A program made the position numbers and the translations under genes. The notes below the pieces were generated by a model. That model worked only from the letters and a program-made list of their open reading frames with translations. It did not search any database and was not told where the DNA came from. Below, one piece after another: positions 1 through 5,775 of a stretch of DNA of 7,745 nt. Within the stretch, counting starts at the first letter, position 1. Each line of letters opens with the position of its first letter. The stretch is from an uncultured Clostridia bacterium (GTDB lineage: Bacteria; Bacillota; Clostridia; Oscillospirales; CAG-272), in assembly GCA_937934385.1 (NCBI GenBank), contig CALGZV010000297.1, forward strand, positions 1 through 7,745, written 5' to 3'.

Positions 1-206
1 CTGTAGCTTTTACGGTCGTCTGCATGGACAAAATTTTCATAAAGATCCTTTTTTGCATTTACGAGTTCTTTTTCGGTGACTTCAAGCATTTCGCAGAGAC
101 CGTTGCTTGCAAAGCTTATACGAACGGGATCGCTGAGAATATATTGATGAAAGCCGTATATTCCGCGGCTTAATATTTCCTCCGTATTTCCTATCATATT
201 TTTCAT
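1..206 (-). CDS. PAS-domain signalling protein, N-terminal fragment (partial)
   Basis: The 68 visible residues run from an ATG at 206 off the left edge of the window. The start is supported by AGGAGA at 211-216, four bases upstream of the ATG. The fragment contains a segment reading FASNGLCEMLEVTEKEL followed by NFVHADDRKSY. This matches the usual pattern of a PAS fold (a core strand, the 'xLCxMLGxTxxEL' helix, then an 'xHPxDR' motif). In gut Clostridia such N-termini commonly precede GGDEF, EAL or histidine kinase domains, but the output domain lies outside the window, so its activity is unknown. No signal peptide or membrane helix is visible, so this part looks cytoplasmic. It lies downstream of valS in the same direction, 244 bp away, with its own candidate promoter. 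Family assignment is fairly sure; function is open. Confidence 0.75.
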   Translation of the reverse strand, partial: MKNMIGNTEEILSRGIYGFHQYILSDPVRISFASNGLCEMLEVTEKELVNAKKDLYENFVHADDRKSY

Positions 207-265
207 AAGATCTCCTAAAATAACAAGGTATCCTGCTTTATTCCGCTGATGCGTCCAAACAAAAA

Positions 266-274
266 ATTATATCA
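266..274 (-). promoter_or_regulatory. Candidate extended -10 promoter for the PAS-domain gene
   Basis: On the minus strand a perfect TATAAT (266-271) is preceded by TGA, giving an extended -10 (TGnTATAAT). No good -35 lies 17 bp upstream. It would start a transcript near 259, with a leader of about 50 nt before the ATG at 206. Confidence 0.4.
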
Positions 275-283
275 TAAAAGCAA

Positions 284-340
284 GGCGCAATGCTTTTTGA
301 CGCATTGAATCGCGACTGAAAGAAAGTTACGAACTGCGCC
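284..340. repeat. Nested inverted repeat in the valS/PAS-gene spacer
   Basis: GGCGCA (284-289) pairs with TGCGCC (335-340), and inside it CAATGC (288-293) pairs with GCATTG (302-307). No T-tract follows on either strand, so it is not a clear terminator. Together with the hairpin at 347-373 it fills most of the spacer and may be part of a dispersed intergenic repeat; that is inference. Confidence 0.35.
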
Positions 341-346
341 ATATAA

Positions 347-373
347 AATTTAATTTGCAAAGCAAATTAAATT
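347..373. repeat. Perfect 12-bp AT-rich palindrome
   Basis: AATTTAATTTGC at 347-358 and its exact complement at 362-373 are separated by the three bases AAA. It lies about 80 bp downstream of the valS stop codon (minus strand). It lacks a GC-rich stem and a T-tract, so it is not a canonical Rho-independent terminator. Similar TTTGCAAA-type palindromes recur at 4143-4165 and 5745-5766. Confidence 0.6.
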
Positions 374-450
374 CCCGAAGTAAAGCAAAATAGTCGGGGC
401 AAAGAAAGGCCGAGAGAGAAAGAACCGTGCGGCGGTTATAATAATCGTTC

Positions 451-3096
451 TTATTTTGAGATTTTTGCGATAGCCTTTTCTATATTATCAAGCGTATCGC
501 GGTATCCGTCAAGCTTCTTGCGTTCACCGTCAACGACAGCCGCCGGAGCTTTTGATACGAAGCCTTCATTAGCAAGCTTCTTTTCAATACGAGCGATCTC
601 ACCGAGAGTCTTTTCCCTGTCGGCGGAAAGTCTCGCAAGCTCCTTCTCGAAGTCGATCATCTCCGCAAGCGGAATATATATCGTAGCTGCGTCGGAAACG
701 ATCTGAACGGCGTCGTCGGCATGATAGCCGTCAACCACATGCACCTCAGAAGCCGAGGCAAGCTTTCCGAAAAAGCTGCTTCCCGCCTCAAACGTATCCC
801 TGTCGGCGGTAACAATGTAAAGAGCAGCCTTCTTTGACGGAGGAACGTTCATCTCTGCACGGCGGTTTCTTATCGCACGTATGCAGGCAATGATGCGGTC
901 CATCTTCTGCTCATCCGATTCGAATACAAGCTCTTCATTATATTTCGGATATGCCGAGATCATAATGCTTTCGCCGTCATGCGGCAGACTCTGCCAAATT
1001 TCCTCGGTTATGAAAGGCATAAACGGATGCAGAAGCTTCAACGTTTCCGAAAGAACAAACACGATCACACGCTGAGCGTTGAAGTCGCCTGATGAAAGTC
1101 TCGGCTTTACAAGCTCGATATACCAGTCGCAGAACACATCCCATACAAAATCATAAAGCTTCGAGAGAGCAACACCAAGCTCATAGCGGTCGATATTTTC
1201 GGTAACCTCAGCTGTAAGACGCTCAAAGCGCGTCAGTATCCATCTGTCTTCGAGCGCAAGCTCACCGGTACACGGAAGCCCTGTCCCGTCAATGGTAAGA
1301 TTCATCAGAACAAAGCGGGCAGCATTCCAAAGCTTATTTGCAAAGTTACGCGCCGCCTCGATCTTTTCATCCGAAAAACGCATGTCATTTCCGGGAGAAT
1401 TTCCGGTCGTAAGCGCAAAGCGAAGCGCATCCGCACCGTATTTTTCAACGACTTCAAGCGGATCGATACCGTTTCCGAGCGATTTTGACATTTTTCTTCC
1501 CTGCGCGTCACGGACAAGTCCGTGAATAAAGACATGCGGGAACGGGATCTGTTTTTTCACATCCTCCGGGAATACGCCGCTCATATTTTCAAGTCCCATA
1601 AATATCATCTTGGATACCCAGAAAGTGATGATATCATAAGCGGTAACAAGAACCGAAGTAGGATAGAAATATTCAAGCTCTTTTGTATTGTTCGGCCAGC
1701 CGAGTGTTGAAAACGGCCAGAGAGCGGAGGAGAACCATGTATCGAGAACATCTTCGTCCTGATGAACATGTGCGGAACCGCACTTCGGGCAAACCTCAAC
1801 GTTTTCCTCTGAAACAGTCATTTCTCCGCAGTCATCACAGTAATAAGCAGGGATACGGTGTCCCCACCAAAGCTGACGCGAAATACACCAGTCGTGAATA
1901 TTCTCCATCCAGTTAAGGTAAAGCTTAGAGAATCTTTCGGGAATATAGTCTACCGTACCATCGCGAACGACCTTGATAGCCGGCTCGGCAAGAGGCTTCA
2001 TGCGGACAAACCACTGACGCGATGCAGTCGGTTCAAGAACAGTTCCGCAGCGGTAGCAGTGACCGACCTCATGCGTACATTTTTCAATTTTAACAAGCGC
2101 TCCGCAAGCGTCAAGATCCGCAACTATGCGTTTGCGTGCTTCATAACGGTCGAGCCCGGCGTAAACGCCGCATTCGCCGTTCATTTTTGCGTCAGGCGTA
2201 AGCACCTGTATCATCGGAAGGTCGTGACGCTGTGCGACCTCAAAGTCGTTCGGATCATGACATGGAGTGATCTTAACGCATCCAGTTCCGAATTCAGGTT
2301 TCGCATGCTCGTCGGCAACGACAGGAATCTGTCTGCCTGTAAGCGGCAGATCAAGCATTTTTCCGATATATTTCTTATATCTTTCGTCGTCGGGATTTAC
2401 TGCAACAGCAGTATCTCCGAGCATCGTCTCCGGACGCGTCGTAGCAACTGTAAGATACTCGTCGCAGTCGGACAGTTTATAACGGATATGCCAGAATGCG
2501 CCCTCAAGCTCCTTATGCTCTACTTCCGCATCGCTGATCGCGGTAGCACAGCTCGGACACCAGTTTATAATACGGAAACCGCGGTATATAAGTCCTTTGT
2601 TATAAAGATTTACAAAGGTCTTTCTTACAGCGGCAGAAAGATTATCGTCCATAGTGAAGCACTCACGGCTCCAGTCACATGACGATCCGATCTTCTTGAG
2701 CTGATTTATAATACGGTCGCCGTACTTTTCCTTCCACTGCCATACAAGCTTCAGAAATTCCTCGCGTCCGATATCATGACGGGAAAGTCCCTTTTCCTCG
2801 CGGAGCATCTGCTCGACCTTGATCTGCGTTGCAATACCCGCGTGATCGGTTCCGGGAATCCACATGGTATTGTATCCCTGCATGCGCTTTGTTCGGATAA
2901 GAATATCCTGAAGTGTGTTGTTGAGAGCATGTCCCATGTGAAGCTGTCCGGTAACATTCGGAGGCGGAATAACTATATTAAACGGCTCTTTGCTCCGGTC
3001 GTCGTCCGGTTTGAAATAACCGTTTTCCTCCCAAAACTTATACCATTTGTCCTCAAACTCAGACGGGGCATAAGTTTTTGCCAACTCTTTTTTCAT
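451..3096 (-). CDS. valS: Valyl-tRNA synthetase
   Basis: This cytoplasmic class Ia aminoacyl-tRNA synthetase charges tRNA-Val with valine using ATP. The 881-residue protein is full length for the bacterial family. The HIGH signature appears as HMGH at residues 53-56, within [13 protein letters not shown]. The KMSKS signature is at 535-539 ([10 protein letters not shown]). The CP1 editing domain, which clears mischarged Thr-tRNA, is marked by [13 protein letters not shown] near 219-231 and [12 protein letters not shown] near 280-291. Paired cysteines at 180/183, 347/350, 420/423 and 436/439 suggest zinc-ribbon insertions. The last ~65 residues, rich in Glu, Lys and Leu, form the expected C-terminal coiled coil. 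The start at 3096 is supported by GAAAGGA at 3108-3114. It has its own promoter and a short leader without a visible T-box. Confidence 0.97.
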   Translation of the reverse strand: MKKELAKTYAPSEFEDKWYKFWEENGYFKPDDDRSKEPFNIVIPPPNVTGQLHMGHALNNTLQDILIRTKRMQGYNTMWIPGTDHAGIATQIKVEQMLREEKGLSRHDIGREEFLKLVWQWKEKYGDRIINQLKKIGSSCDWSRECFTMDDNLSAAVRKTFVNLYNKGLIYRGFRIINWCPSCATAISDAEVEHKELEGAFWHIRYKLSDCDEYLTVATTRPETMLGDTAVAVNPDDERYKKYIGKMLDLPLTGRQIPVVADEHAKPEFGTGCVKITPCHDPNDFEVAQRHDLPMIQVLTPDAKMNGECGVYAGLDRYEARKRIVADLDACGALVKIEKCTHEVGHCYRCGTVLEPTASRQWFVRMKPLAEPAIKVVRDGTVDYIPERFSKLYLNWMENIHDWCISRQLWWGHRIPAYYCDDCGEMTVSEENVEVCPKCGSAHVHQDEDVLDTWFSSALWPFSTLGWPNNTKELEYFYPTSVLVTAYDIITFWVSKMIFMGLENMSGVFPEDVKKQIPFPHVFIHGLVRDAQGRKMSKSLGNGIDPLEVVEKYGADALRFALTTGNSPGNDMRFSDEKIEAARNFANKLWNAARFVLMNLTIDGTGLPCTGELALEDRWILTRFERLTAEVTENIDRYELGVALSKLYDFVWDVFCDWYIELVKPRLSSGDFNAQRVIVFVLSETLKLLHPFMPFITEEIWQSLPHDGESIMISAYPKYNEELVFESDEQKMDRIIACIRAIRNRRAEMNVPPSKKAALYIVTADRDTFEAGSSFFGKLASASEVHVVDGYHADDAVQIVSDAATIYIPLAEMIDFEKELARLSADREKTLGEIARIEKKLANEGFVSKAPAAVVDGERKKLDGYRDTLDNIEKAIAKISK

Positions 3097-3182
3097 TATA
3101 TTTTCATTCCTTTCAGGCGGAGATATATTTTCAGTAAACAGCTGCGATCCGGTACAGCTCTTATCTTATTAATAATAGATAC

Positions 3183-3211
3183 ATTGTAGCATAATTAAAA
3201 AAAATTGTCAA
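3183..3211 (-). promoter_or_regulatory. valS promoter (SigA-type)
   Basis: On the minus strand a perfect -35 TTGACA (3206-3211), a 17-bp spacer and a -10 TACAAT (3183-3188) preceded by TGC (extended -10). The predicted start is near 3176, leaving a leader of about 80 nt before valS. Confidence 0.8.
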
Positions 3212-3219
3212 CACTTGCA

Positions 3220-3239
3220 TATACCGGGAATACGGTATA
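3220..3239. promoter_or_regulatory. Inverted repeat just upstream of the valS -35, possible operator
   Basis: TATACCG (3220-3226) and CGGTATA (3233-3239) form a 7-bp inverted repeat around a 6-bp centre, 8 bp upstream of the valS -35 box. Size and position fit a dimeric regulator site, but no regulator is indicated. Confidence 0.3.
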
Positions 3240-3260
3240 AATACAGCAGAATAATGCTCT

Positions 3261-3381
3261 CGATGTTTTTCGGGATTGCAAAATTCAAGTAAATATGGTA
3301 TCATAAAAATGCCATAATCATACCTTGGAACAAAACATCGGCTTTCAAGCCTTCAGTTCTATCAAACGCTTGACAATCCCG
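3261..3381. other. Divergent valS/yfbR intergenic region with crossing inverted repeats
   Basis: This is the middle of the 349-bp gap between the two divergent genes (3097-3445). CGATGTTTT (3261-3269) is complementary to AAAACATCG (3332-3340), and CGGGATTG (3271-3278) is complementary to CAATCCCG (3374-3381). The two pairs interleave like a pseudoknot. A small GGCTT/AAGCC hairpin lies at 3340-3351. No ORF with a ribosome binding site was seen. Both flanking promoters are annotated separately. Whether this part is transcribed is unknown. Confidence 0.3.
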
Positions 3382-3398
3382 GCTATATAATATATAAA
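3370..3398 (+). promoter_or_regulatory. yfbR promoter (SigA-type)
   Basis: Perfect -35 TTGACA (3370-3375), 17-bp spacer, -10 TATAAA (3393-3398). An alternative TATAAT at 3386-3391 is too close to the -35. The predicted start is near 3405, about 40 nt before the gene. Confidence 0.7.
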
Positions 3399-3445
3399 AA
3401 ACAGTTCTGACACATACAAATATACAGGAAAGGAATTTACATAAT

Positions 3446-4042
3446 ATGAATAACAGTTTTTACGCGATACTGTTCAGACAGCGCTATATAAAGCGGTGGG
3501 GACTGATGCGGAACACTTACGACGAAACTCTCGAAGAGCATGCGGCGGAAACAGCGATGCTCGCACATGCGCTCGCGTCTATCGGGAATGAGATACTCGG
3601 AATACCTGCAAATGCCGACCGCGCGGTTACTCTTGCGCTTTTCCATGACGCAACCGAAGTATACACAGGAGACCTGCCTACGCCGGTCAAATACTACAGC
3701 GATGAGATCAGAGAAAGCTATAAAAGGATAGAAGCGGAAGCCGCCGCACGCATATGCACCACACTTCCCGACAAACTGCGGCACTCATACGAAGCTATAC
3801 TCAGAACGGACAACATATCAGACCCGGAGGAAGCACATCTATGGGAGCTTGTAAAGGCAGCCGATAAGCTGTCCGCATATATAAAATGTCTTACCGAACA
3901 GCGGTCCGGCAATCACGAATTTGACTCGGCTGCTCAGACAATATATAAAACACTCTCCGAAACAGACTGTCCTGAACTGCACTGGTTCATGGAAAATCTT
4001 TTAGAGCCTTTTACCGTGTCTCTCGACGAAGTCGGACTGTAA
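3446..4042 (+). CDS. yfbR: YfbR-type HD-domain 5'-deoxynucleotidase
   Basis: Proteins of this family remove the 5' phosphate from deoxyribonucleoside monophosphates in the cytoplasm and so help balance the dNTP pool; activity here is inferred from the family. The 198 residues match the ~199 of E. coli YfbR and align along the whole length. Visible family features are RWxLMRN at 17-23 (substrate-binding Arg17 and Trp18), the first metal-ligand His32 in EEHAAE, the HD pair His67-Asp68 with Glu71 (HDATEV), the GDLPTPVKY block at 75-83 with Asp76, and the last metal-ligand Asp140 in KAADKL, followed by AYIKCLTE. The C-terminus ends in the typical SLDEVGL. AAGGAA at 3430-3435 sits about 10 bases before the ATG. 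It is monocistronic, with no clear terminator before the repeat region that follows. Confidence 0.93.
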   Translation: MNNSFYAILFRQRYIKRWGLMRNTYDETLEEHAAETAMLAHALASIGNEILGIPANADRAVTLALFHDATEVYTGDLPTPVKYYSDEIRESYKRIEAEAAARICTTLPDKLRHSYEAILRTDNISDPEEAHLWELVKAADKLSAYIKCLTEQRSGNHEFDSAAQTIYKTLSETDCPELHWFMENLLEPFTVSLDEVGL

Positions 4043-4061
4043 AACGGCACGATTTGCCTGC

Positions 4062-4076
4062 ACAAATTAAATTTGT
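4062..4076. repeat. Short AT-rich palindrome downstream of yfbR
   Basis: ACAAATT and AATTTGT flank a single A, 20 bp after the yfbR stop codon. It lacks a T-tract and a GC-rich stem, so it is not a convincing terminator. No ORF was recognised in 4043-4204. Confidence 0.45.
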
Positions 4077-4142
4077 CTGCAAATACAAATTTTAAACTAC
4101 AATAATGCGGCAGTCAGACTTCTCCTTAAAATGATGTTCTGA

Positions 4143-4165
4143 CTTTGCAAATATTATTTGCAAAG
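4143..4165. repeat. Perfect 10-bp TTTGCAAA-type palindrome
   Basis: CTTTGCAAAT at 4143-4152 and its exact complement at 4156-4165 are separated by ATT. It shares the TTTGCAAA theme with palindromes at 347-373 and 5745-5766. Confidence 0.55.
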
Positions 4166-4204
4166 GTGCGGTACAGTCTTATTACAAAAGAAAACTTTGA
4201 TGCA

Positions 4205-4289
4205 CCTTTGGGAGAATCGCTGTCACCGCAAGGCTGACCGGCCACGATAACTGTGTTATCGTGCGGTGTAGGACACGCAGTGTCCGTTA
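4205..4289 (+). repeat. Truncated copy (C) of a hairpin-rich intergenic repeat
   Basis: From CTGTCACCG at about 4220 to the GTTA at 4286-4289 this matches the right third of the complete copy at 4313-4547, with about five differences in roughly 70 bases. It carries the hairpin CACGATAAC/GTTATCGTG (4243-4251 and 4255-4263, loop TGT), then GGTGTAG, then a terminal hairpin GGACAC/GTGTCC with loop GCA. Compared with the complete copy the terminal stem has an A-to-G change and a matching T-to-C change, so pairing is preserved. The sequence at 4205-4219 is a degraded version of the internal CTCC-type hairpin. It is in tandem with the complete copy, 23 bp away. Confidence 0.75.
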
Positions 4290-4312
4290 TTTTTGCTGAT
4301 TTAAAGTCTATG

Positions 4313-4547
4313 TAACGCTTGCTGACGCAAGCTACACCTCATTCGACGTGCTACGCACGCCACTTTCCCCTCAAAGGGGAAAGTTTTAAAAGTTGCAGAC
4401 TCGTTAGTTTCTCCCATTTTAAGGGGAAAGCTTACGGAGTATTGCTGAATTCCATAGGCTTCTCCTTTGAGGAGAAGCTGTCACCGTAAGGTTGACCGGC
4501 CACGATAACTGTGTTATCGTGCGGTGTAGGACGCACAGCGTCCGTTA
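4313..4547 (+). repeat. Complete copy (A) of a ~235-bp hairpin-rich repeat, MITE- or PATE-like
   Basis: The element is bounded by TAAC and GTTA, with inner inverted 7-mers CTACACC (4332-4338) and GGTGTAG (4523-4529). Between each outer tetramer and inner 7-mer sits a small hairpin: GCTTGC/GCAAGC on the left (4317-4332) and GGACGC/GCGTCC on the right. The core holds further hairpins: CGTGC/GCACG (4347-4359), CTTTCCCCT/AGGGGAAAG (4363-4383), GCTTCTCCT/AGGAGAAGC (4458-4478) and CACGATAAC/GTTATCGTG (4501-4521). It encodes no protein. It aligns end to end with the copy at 5363-5598. Terminal inverted repeats fit a miniature transposable element; hairpins at both ends also recall elements moved by IS200/IS605-type transposases. 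No target-site duplication is obvious and no transposase is present, so the class is inferred. Confidence 0.8.
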
Positions 4548-4580
4548 TTTTCAAAATACTAAAAAAATTTCAAAAATCCC

Positions 4581-4609
4581 TTGACAAGGCTTGCGCGGTG
4601 TGGTAAAAT
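4581..4609 (+). promoter_or_regulatory. Strong plus-strand SigA-type promoter facing RNA candidate 1
   Basis: Perfect -35 TTGACA (4581-4586), 17-bp spacer, -10 TAAAAT (4604-4609), 34 bp downstream of repeat copy A. Transcription from about 4616 would run antisense to the minus-strand RNA candidate at 4645-4749. The only ORF in reach is a 33-codon one at 4653-4754 with no good ribosome binding site. Confidence 0.65.
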
Positions 4610-4644
4610 ATAGACAATTAAATACCGAGTCTTTCCGGCGGGAC

Positions 4645-4749
4645 AAAAAACAATGCCGGCAGAAATGTTGAGTTGGCGCTCAACATCTCCTGATATCTAT
4701 GTGACGCAAACACATAAATACCAACCGGAATCCCGGCACCGACATTGTA
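4645..4749 (-). ncRNA. Candidate structured small RNA 1 (~105 nt)
   Basis: It follows a strong minus-strand promoter and ends at a run of six T (4650-4645, minus strand). Predicted pairings: ACAAT/ATTGT plus GCCGG/CCGGC as a closing stem next to the T-run; TATGTG/CACATA (4698-4703 with 4711-4716) capped by the loop UUUGCGU; and ATGTTGAG/CTCAACAT (4665-4672 with 4679-4686). TTGG in the last loop could also pair with CCAA at 4721-4724. The 11-base block TGACGCAAACA (plus strand 4702-4712) recurs exactly in candidate 2. A 21-codon ORF starts at an ATG directly abutting AGGAG, which is too close for efficient initiation, so a coding role is unlikely. I do not recognise a known RNA family. Confidence 0.5.
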
Positions 4750-4755
4750 TCTGAG

Positions 4756-4784
4756 ATTATATCATATTTTCCTGATATTTTCAA
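4756..4784 (-). promoter_or_regulatory. Promoter of RNA candidate 1
   Basis: On the minus strand -35 TTGAAA (4779-4784), 17-bp spacer, perfect -10 TATAAT (4756-4761) with an upstream TGA giving an extended -10. The predicted start is near 4749. Confidence 0.7.
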
Positions 4785-4876
4785 GAGATTTACAATATTT
4801 TACCGGAAAAACTTTCATTAAATTAGTATCTGAAAGTTATTGGATTTCGGAGTATTTTCCCGCTTGTTTTTATACC

Positions 4877-4920
4877 GGGCAGATGTGTTTTTGTGCGCAC
4901 ATCTGTCCGATATTTTATTT
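4877..4920 (+). terminator. Hairpin with AT-rich tail, possible plus-strand terminator
   Basis: GGGCAGATGTG (4877-4887) pairs with CACATCTGTCC (4898-4908) in an 11-bp stem with one G-T pair, followed by GATATTTTATTT. It could end a transcript from the promoter at 4581-4609. The tail is not a continuous T-run, so termination is uncertain; the long stem could equally be a protein site. Confidence 0.35.
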
Positions 4921-4948
4921 AATCTATACTGAAGGGTGTGAACCTTTG

Positions 4949-5017
4949 ATGTCAGATCCGAGCGGCAGTACATACGGCAAGTGGTGTACTGAAAAAATTA
5001 CAATGGAATATTATTAA
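4949..5017 (+). CDS. Possible 22-residue small ORF
   Basis: An ATG at 4949 follows GAAGGGTG by about ten bases and opens a 22-codon frame beginning MSDPSGS and ending MEYY. The start resembles the DPxGS beginning of some small clostridial proteins, but this is a weak likeness. A 7-bp inverted repeat (CAGTACA/TGTACTG) lies within it. It sits between the two RNA candidates on the opposite strand. Coding is doubtful. Confidence 0.2.
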   Translation: MSDPSGSTYGKWCTEKITMEYY

Positions 5018-5032
5018 AAGACTGTAGTATCC

Positions 5033-5167
5033 TTTACCGCGGGATCGCCTTAATTTGGAGCGATCTCCCGGATAAAGCAAGAGCCGCAGCGGAGCATAAG
5101 GGACGGCTAATCCCTTATGTCCGAACTCAGGGTTGACGCAAACAACACCTAAGTCACTTCTGCGGTA
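5033..5167 (-). ncRNA. Candidate structured small RNA 2 (~135 nt)
   Basis: A near-consensus minus-strand promoter starts transcription at about 5167, exactly at a closing stem: TTTACCGC (5033-5040) pairs with GCGGTAAA (5162-5169). Inside are GTTG/CAAC (5132-5135 with 5143-5146) capped by the loop UUUGCGU; a perfect 9-bp hairpin CATAAGGGA/TCCCTTATG (5095-5103 with 5111-5119); and GATCGC/GCGATC (5043-5048 with 5060-5065). AGCCG (5082-5086) can pair with CGGCT inside the 9-bp hairpin's loop (5104-5108), forming a pseudoknot. The block TGACGCAAACA (plus strand 5134-5144) is identical to one in candidate 1. No ORF with an accessible start was seen. No clear terminator follows, so the 3' end is a guess. 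It could be a divergent member of a known class; I cannot name one. Confidence 0.55.
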
Positions 5168-5173
5168 AAAAAT

Positions 5174-5202
5174 ATTATAACATATTTTTCATTCAAAGTC
5201 AA
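5174..5202 (-). promoter_or_regulatory. Promoter of RNA candidate 2
   Basis: On the minus strand -35 TTGACT (5197-5202), 17-bp spacer, perfect -10 TATAAT (5174-5179). The predicted start near 5167 coincides with the closing stem of the RNA, which supports the pairing of promoter and RNA. Confidence 0.75.
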
Positions 5203-5362
5203 CACATATTTATAGCCGTATTTATACGATGCCGGTTTATTTCCGGTTTTTATCTCGGTGACTATTGGATGTTTGTCAGAAGTGCGCTGTAAGCTTTACA
5301 GTCTTTGAATCTATAAGATAAAGTGTTGTGAACAAATGTGATTGACAAAAAGTCTTTTTGTT
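5203..5362. other. AT-rich spacer between RNA candidate 2 and repeat copy B
   Basis: No ORF, promoter pair or terminator is convincing here. Small hairpins occur at about 5289-5303 (CTGTAA/TTACAG) and 5345-5361 (ACAAAAA/TTTTTGT). The TTGACA at 5342-5347 has no matching -10. Confidence 0.4.
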
Positions 5363-5598
5363 TAACGCTTGCTGACGCAAGCTACACCGCACGATAACAC
5401 CGTTATCGTGGCCGGTCAACCTTGCGGTGACAGCTTCTCCTCAAAGGAGAAGCCTGACGGGTTTGGCAAAACTCCGTAAGCTTTCCCCTTAAAATGGGGG
5501 GGGAAACTGACGAGTTTGCAGCTCTAAGCTTTCCCCTTTGAGGGGAAAGTGGGCGGCGCAGCCGCTCGAATGAGGTGTAGGACACGCAGTGTCCGTCA
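5363..5598 (-). repeat. Complete copy (B) of the ~235-bp hairpin-rich repeat, core inverted
   Basis: The reverse complement aligns with copy A along its full length (236 versus 235 bp). Shared hairpins are CACGATAAC/GTTATCGTG (5390-5398, 5402-5410), GCTTCTCCT/AGGAGAAGC (5433-5453) and the CTTTCCCC-type stem. The hairpin at 5553-5565 is GCGGC/GCCGC, whereas copy A has CGTGC/GCACG at the same place: different bases, same pairing and loop size. Unlike the core, the outer ends are in the same orientation as in copy A: the 26 bases at 5363-5388 are identical to 4313-4338, and 5574-5598 matches the right end of truncated copy C except for one T-to-C change in the closing GTTA. It encodes nothing. 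Confidence 0.8.
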
Positions 5599-5744
5599 AA
5601 ACAAAACACTTCGGCACGCCGCGTTTGATATGACAATGCAAAACCTTAGGAAACGGGTTTTGCGTCATGTCGGCGCGATAAGTTCACTGCTCTGAGTTCT
5701 CCGCTCCCGCTTCGTATTTATTCGGGAGTTTAGCTTCTTAGCTT

Positions 5745-5766
5745 GCTTTGCAATTTTGCATTGCAA
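5745..5766. repeat. TTTGCAA/TTGCAAA palindrome
   Basis: A 7-bp inverted repeat around TTTTGCA, just upstream of the terminator at 5776-5808. It is the third intergenic palindrome in the window built on TTTGCAA. Confidence 0.4.
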
Positions 5767-5775
5767 ACTAAGTAT

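Noticed and set aside
266..450. valS terminator in the spacer before the PAS gene
   Set aside because: The hairpins at 284-340, 347-373 and about 423-437 lack either a strong GC stem or a following T-tract on the minus strand.
1858..2682. 274-codon plus-strand ORF opposite valS
   Set aside because: It lies entirely within valS, which has full family motifs, and its product is of unnatural composition without a recognised domain. It is an antisense shadow.
4745..5017. 90-codon plus-strand ORF between the RNA candidates
   Set aside because: It would need a TTG start with no ribosome binding site and runs through the promoter of RNA candidate 1 and a hairpin. Only the last 22 codons, with a weak ribosome binding site, are mentioned as a possibility.
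4702..5146. c-di-GMP-I riboswitch suggested by GACGCAAA on the plus strand
   Set aside because: The rest of the riboswitch core (the GCAAACC strand, the GGCCUAA receptor and the GGGUUACC segment) is missing, no gene follows, and the promoters favour the opposite strand.
5033..5167. 6S RNA as identity of RNA candidate 2
   Set aside because: It is closed end to end like 6S RNA, but it is short (~135 nt), has a pseudoknot and several hairpins, and lacks an evident long rod with a central bubble. Not excluded, but unsupported.
5342..5370. Promoter starting with TTGACA at 5342
   Set aside because: No acceptable -10 lies 16-18 bp downstream; the TTGACA is part of a small ACAAAAA/TTTTTGT inverted repeat.
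4205..5598. CRISPR array
   Set aside because: The repeats are few, long, differ in orientation, and have no regular spacers or cas genes.
5403..5636. 77-codon minus-strand ORF in repeat copy B
   Set aside because: It is a translation of the hairpin repeat, with no ribosome binding site, and it would change in every copy of the element.
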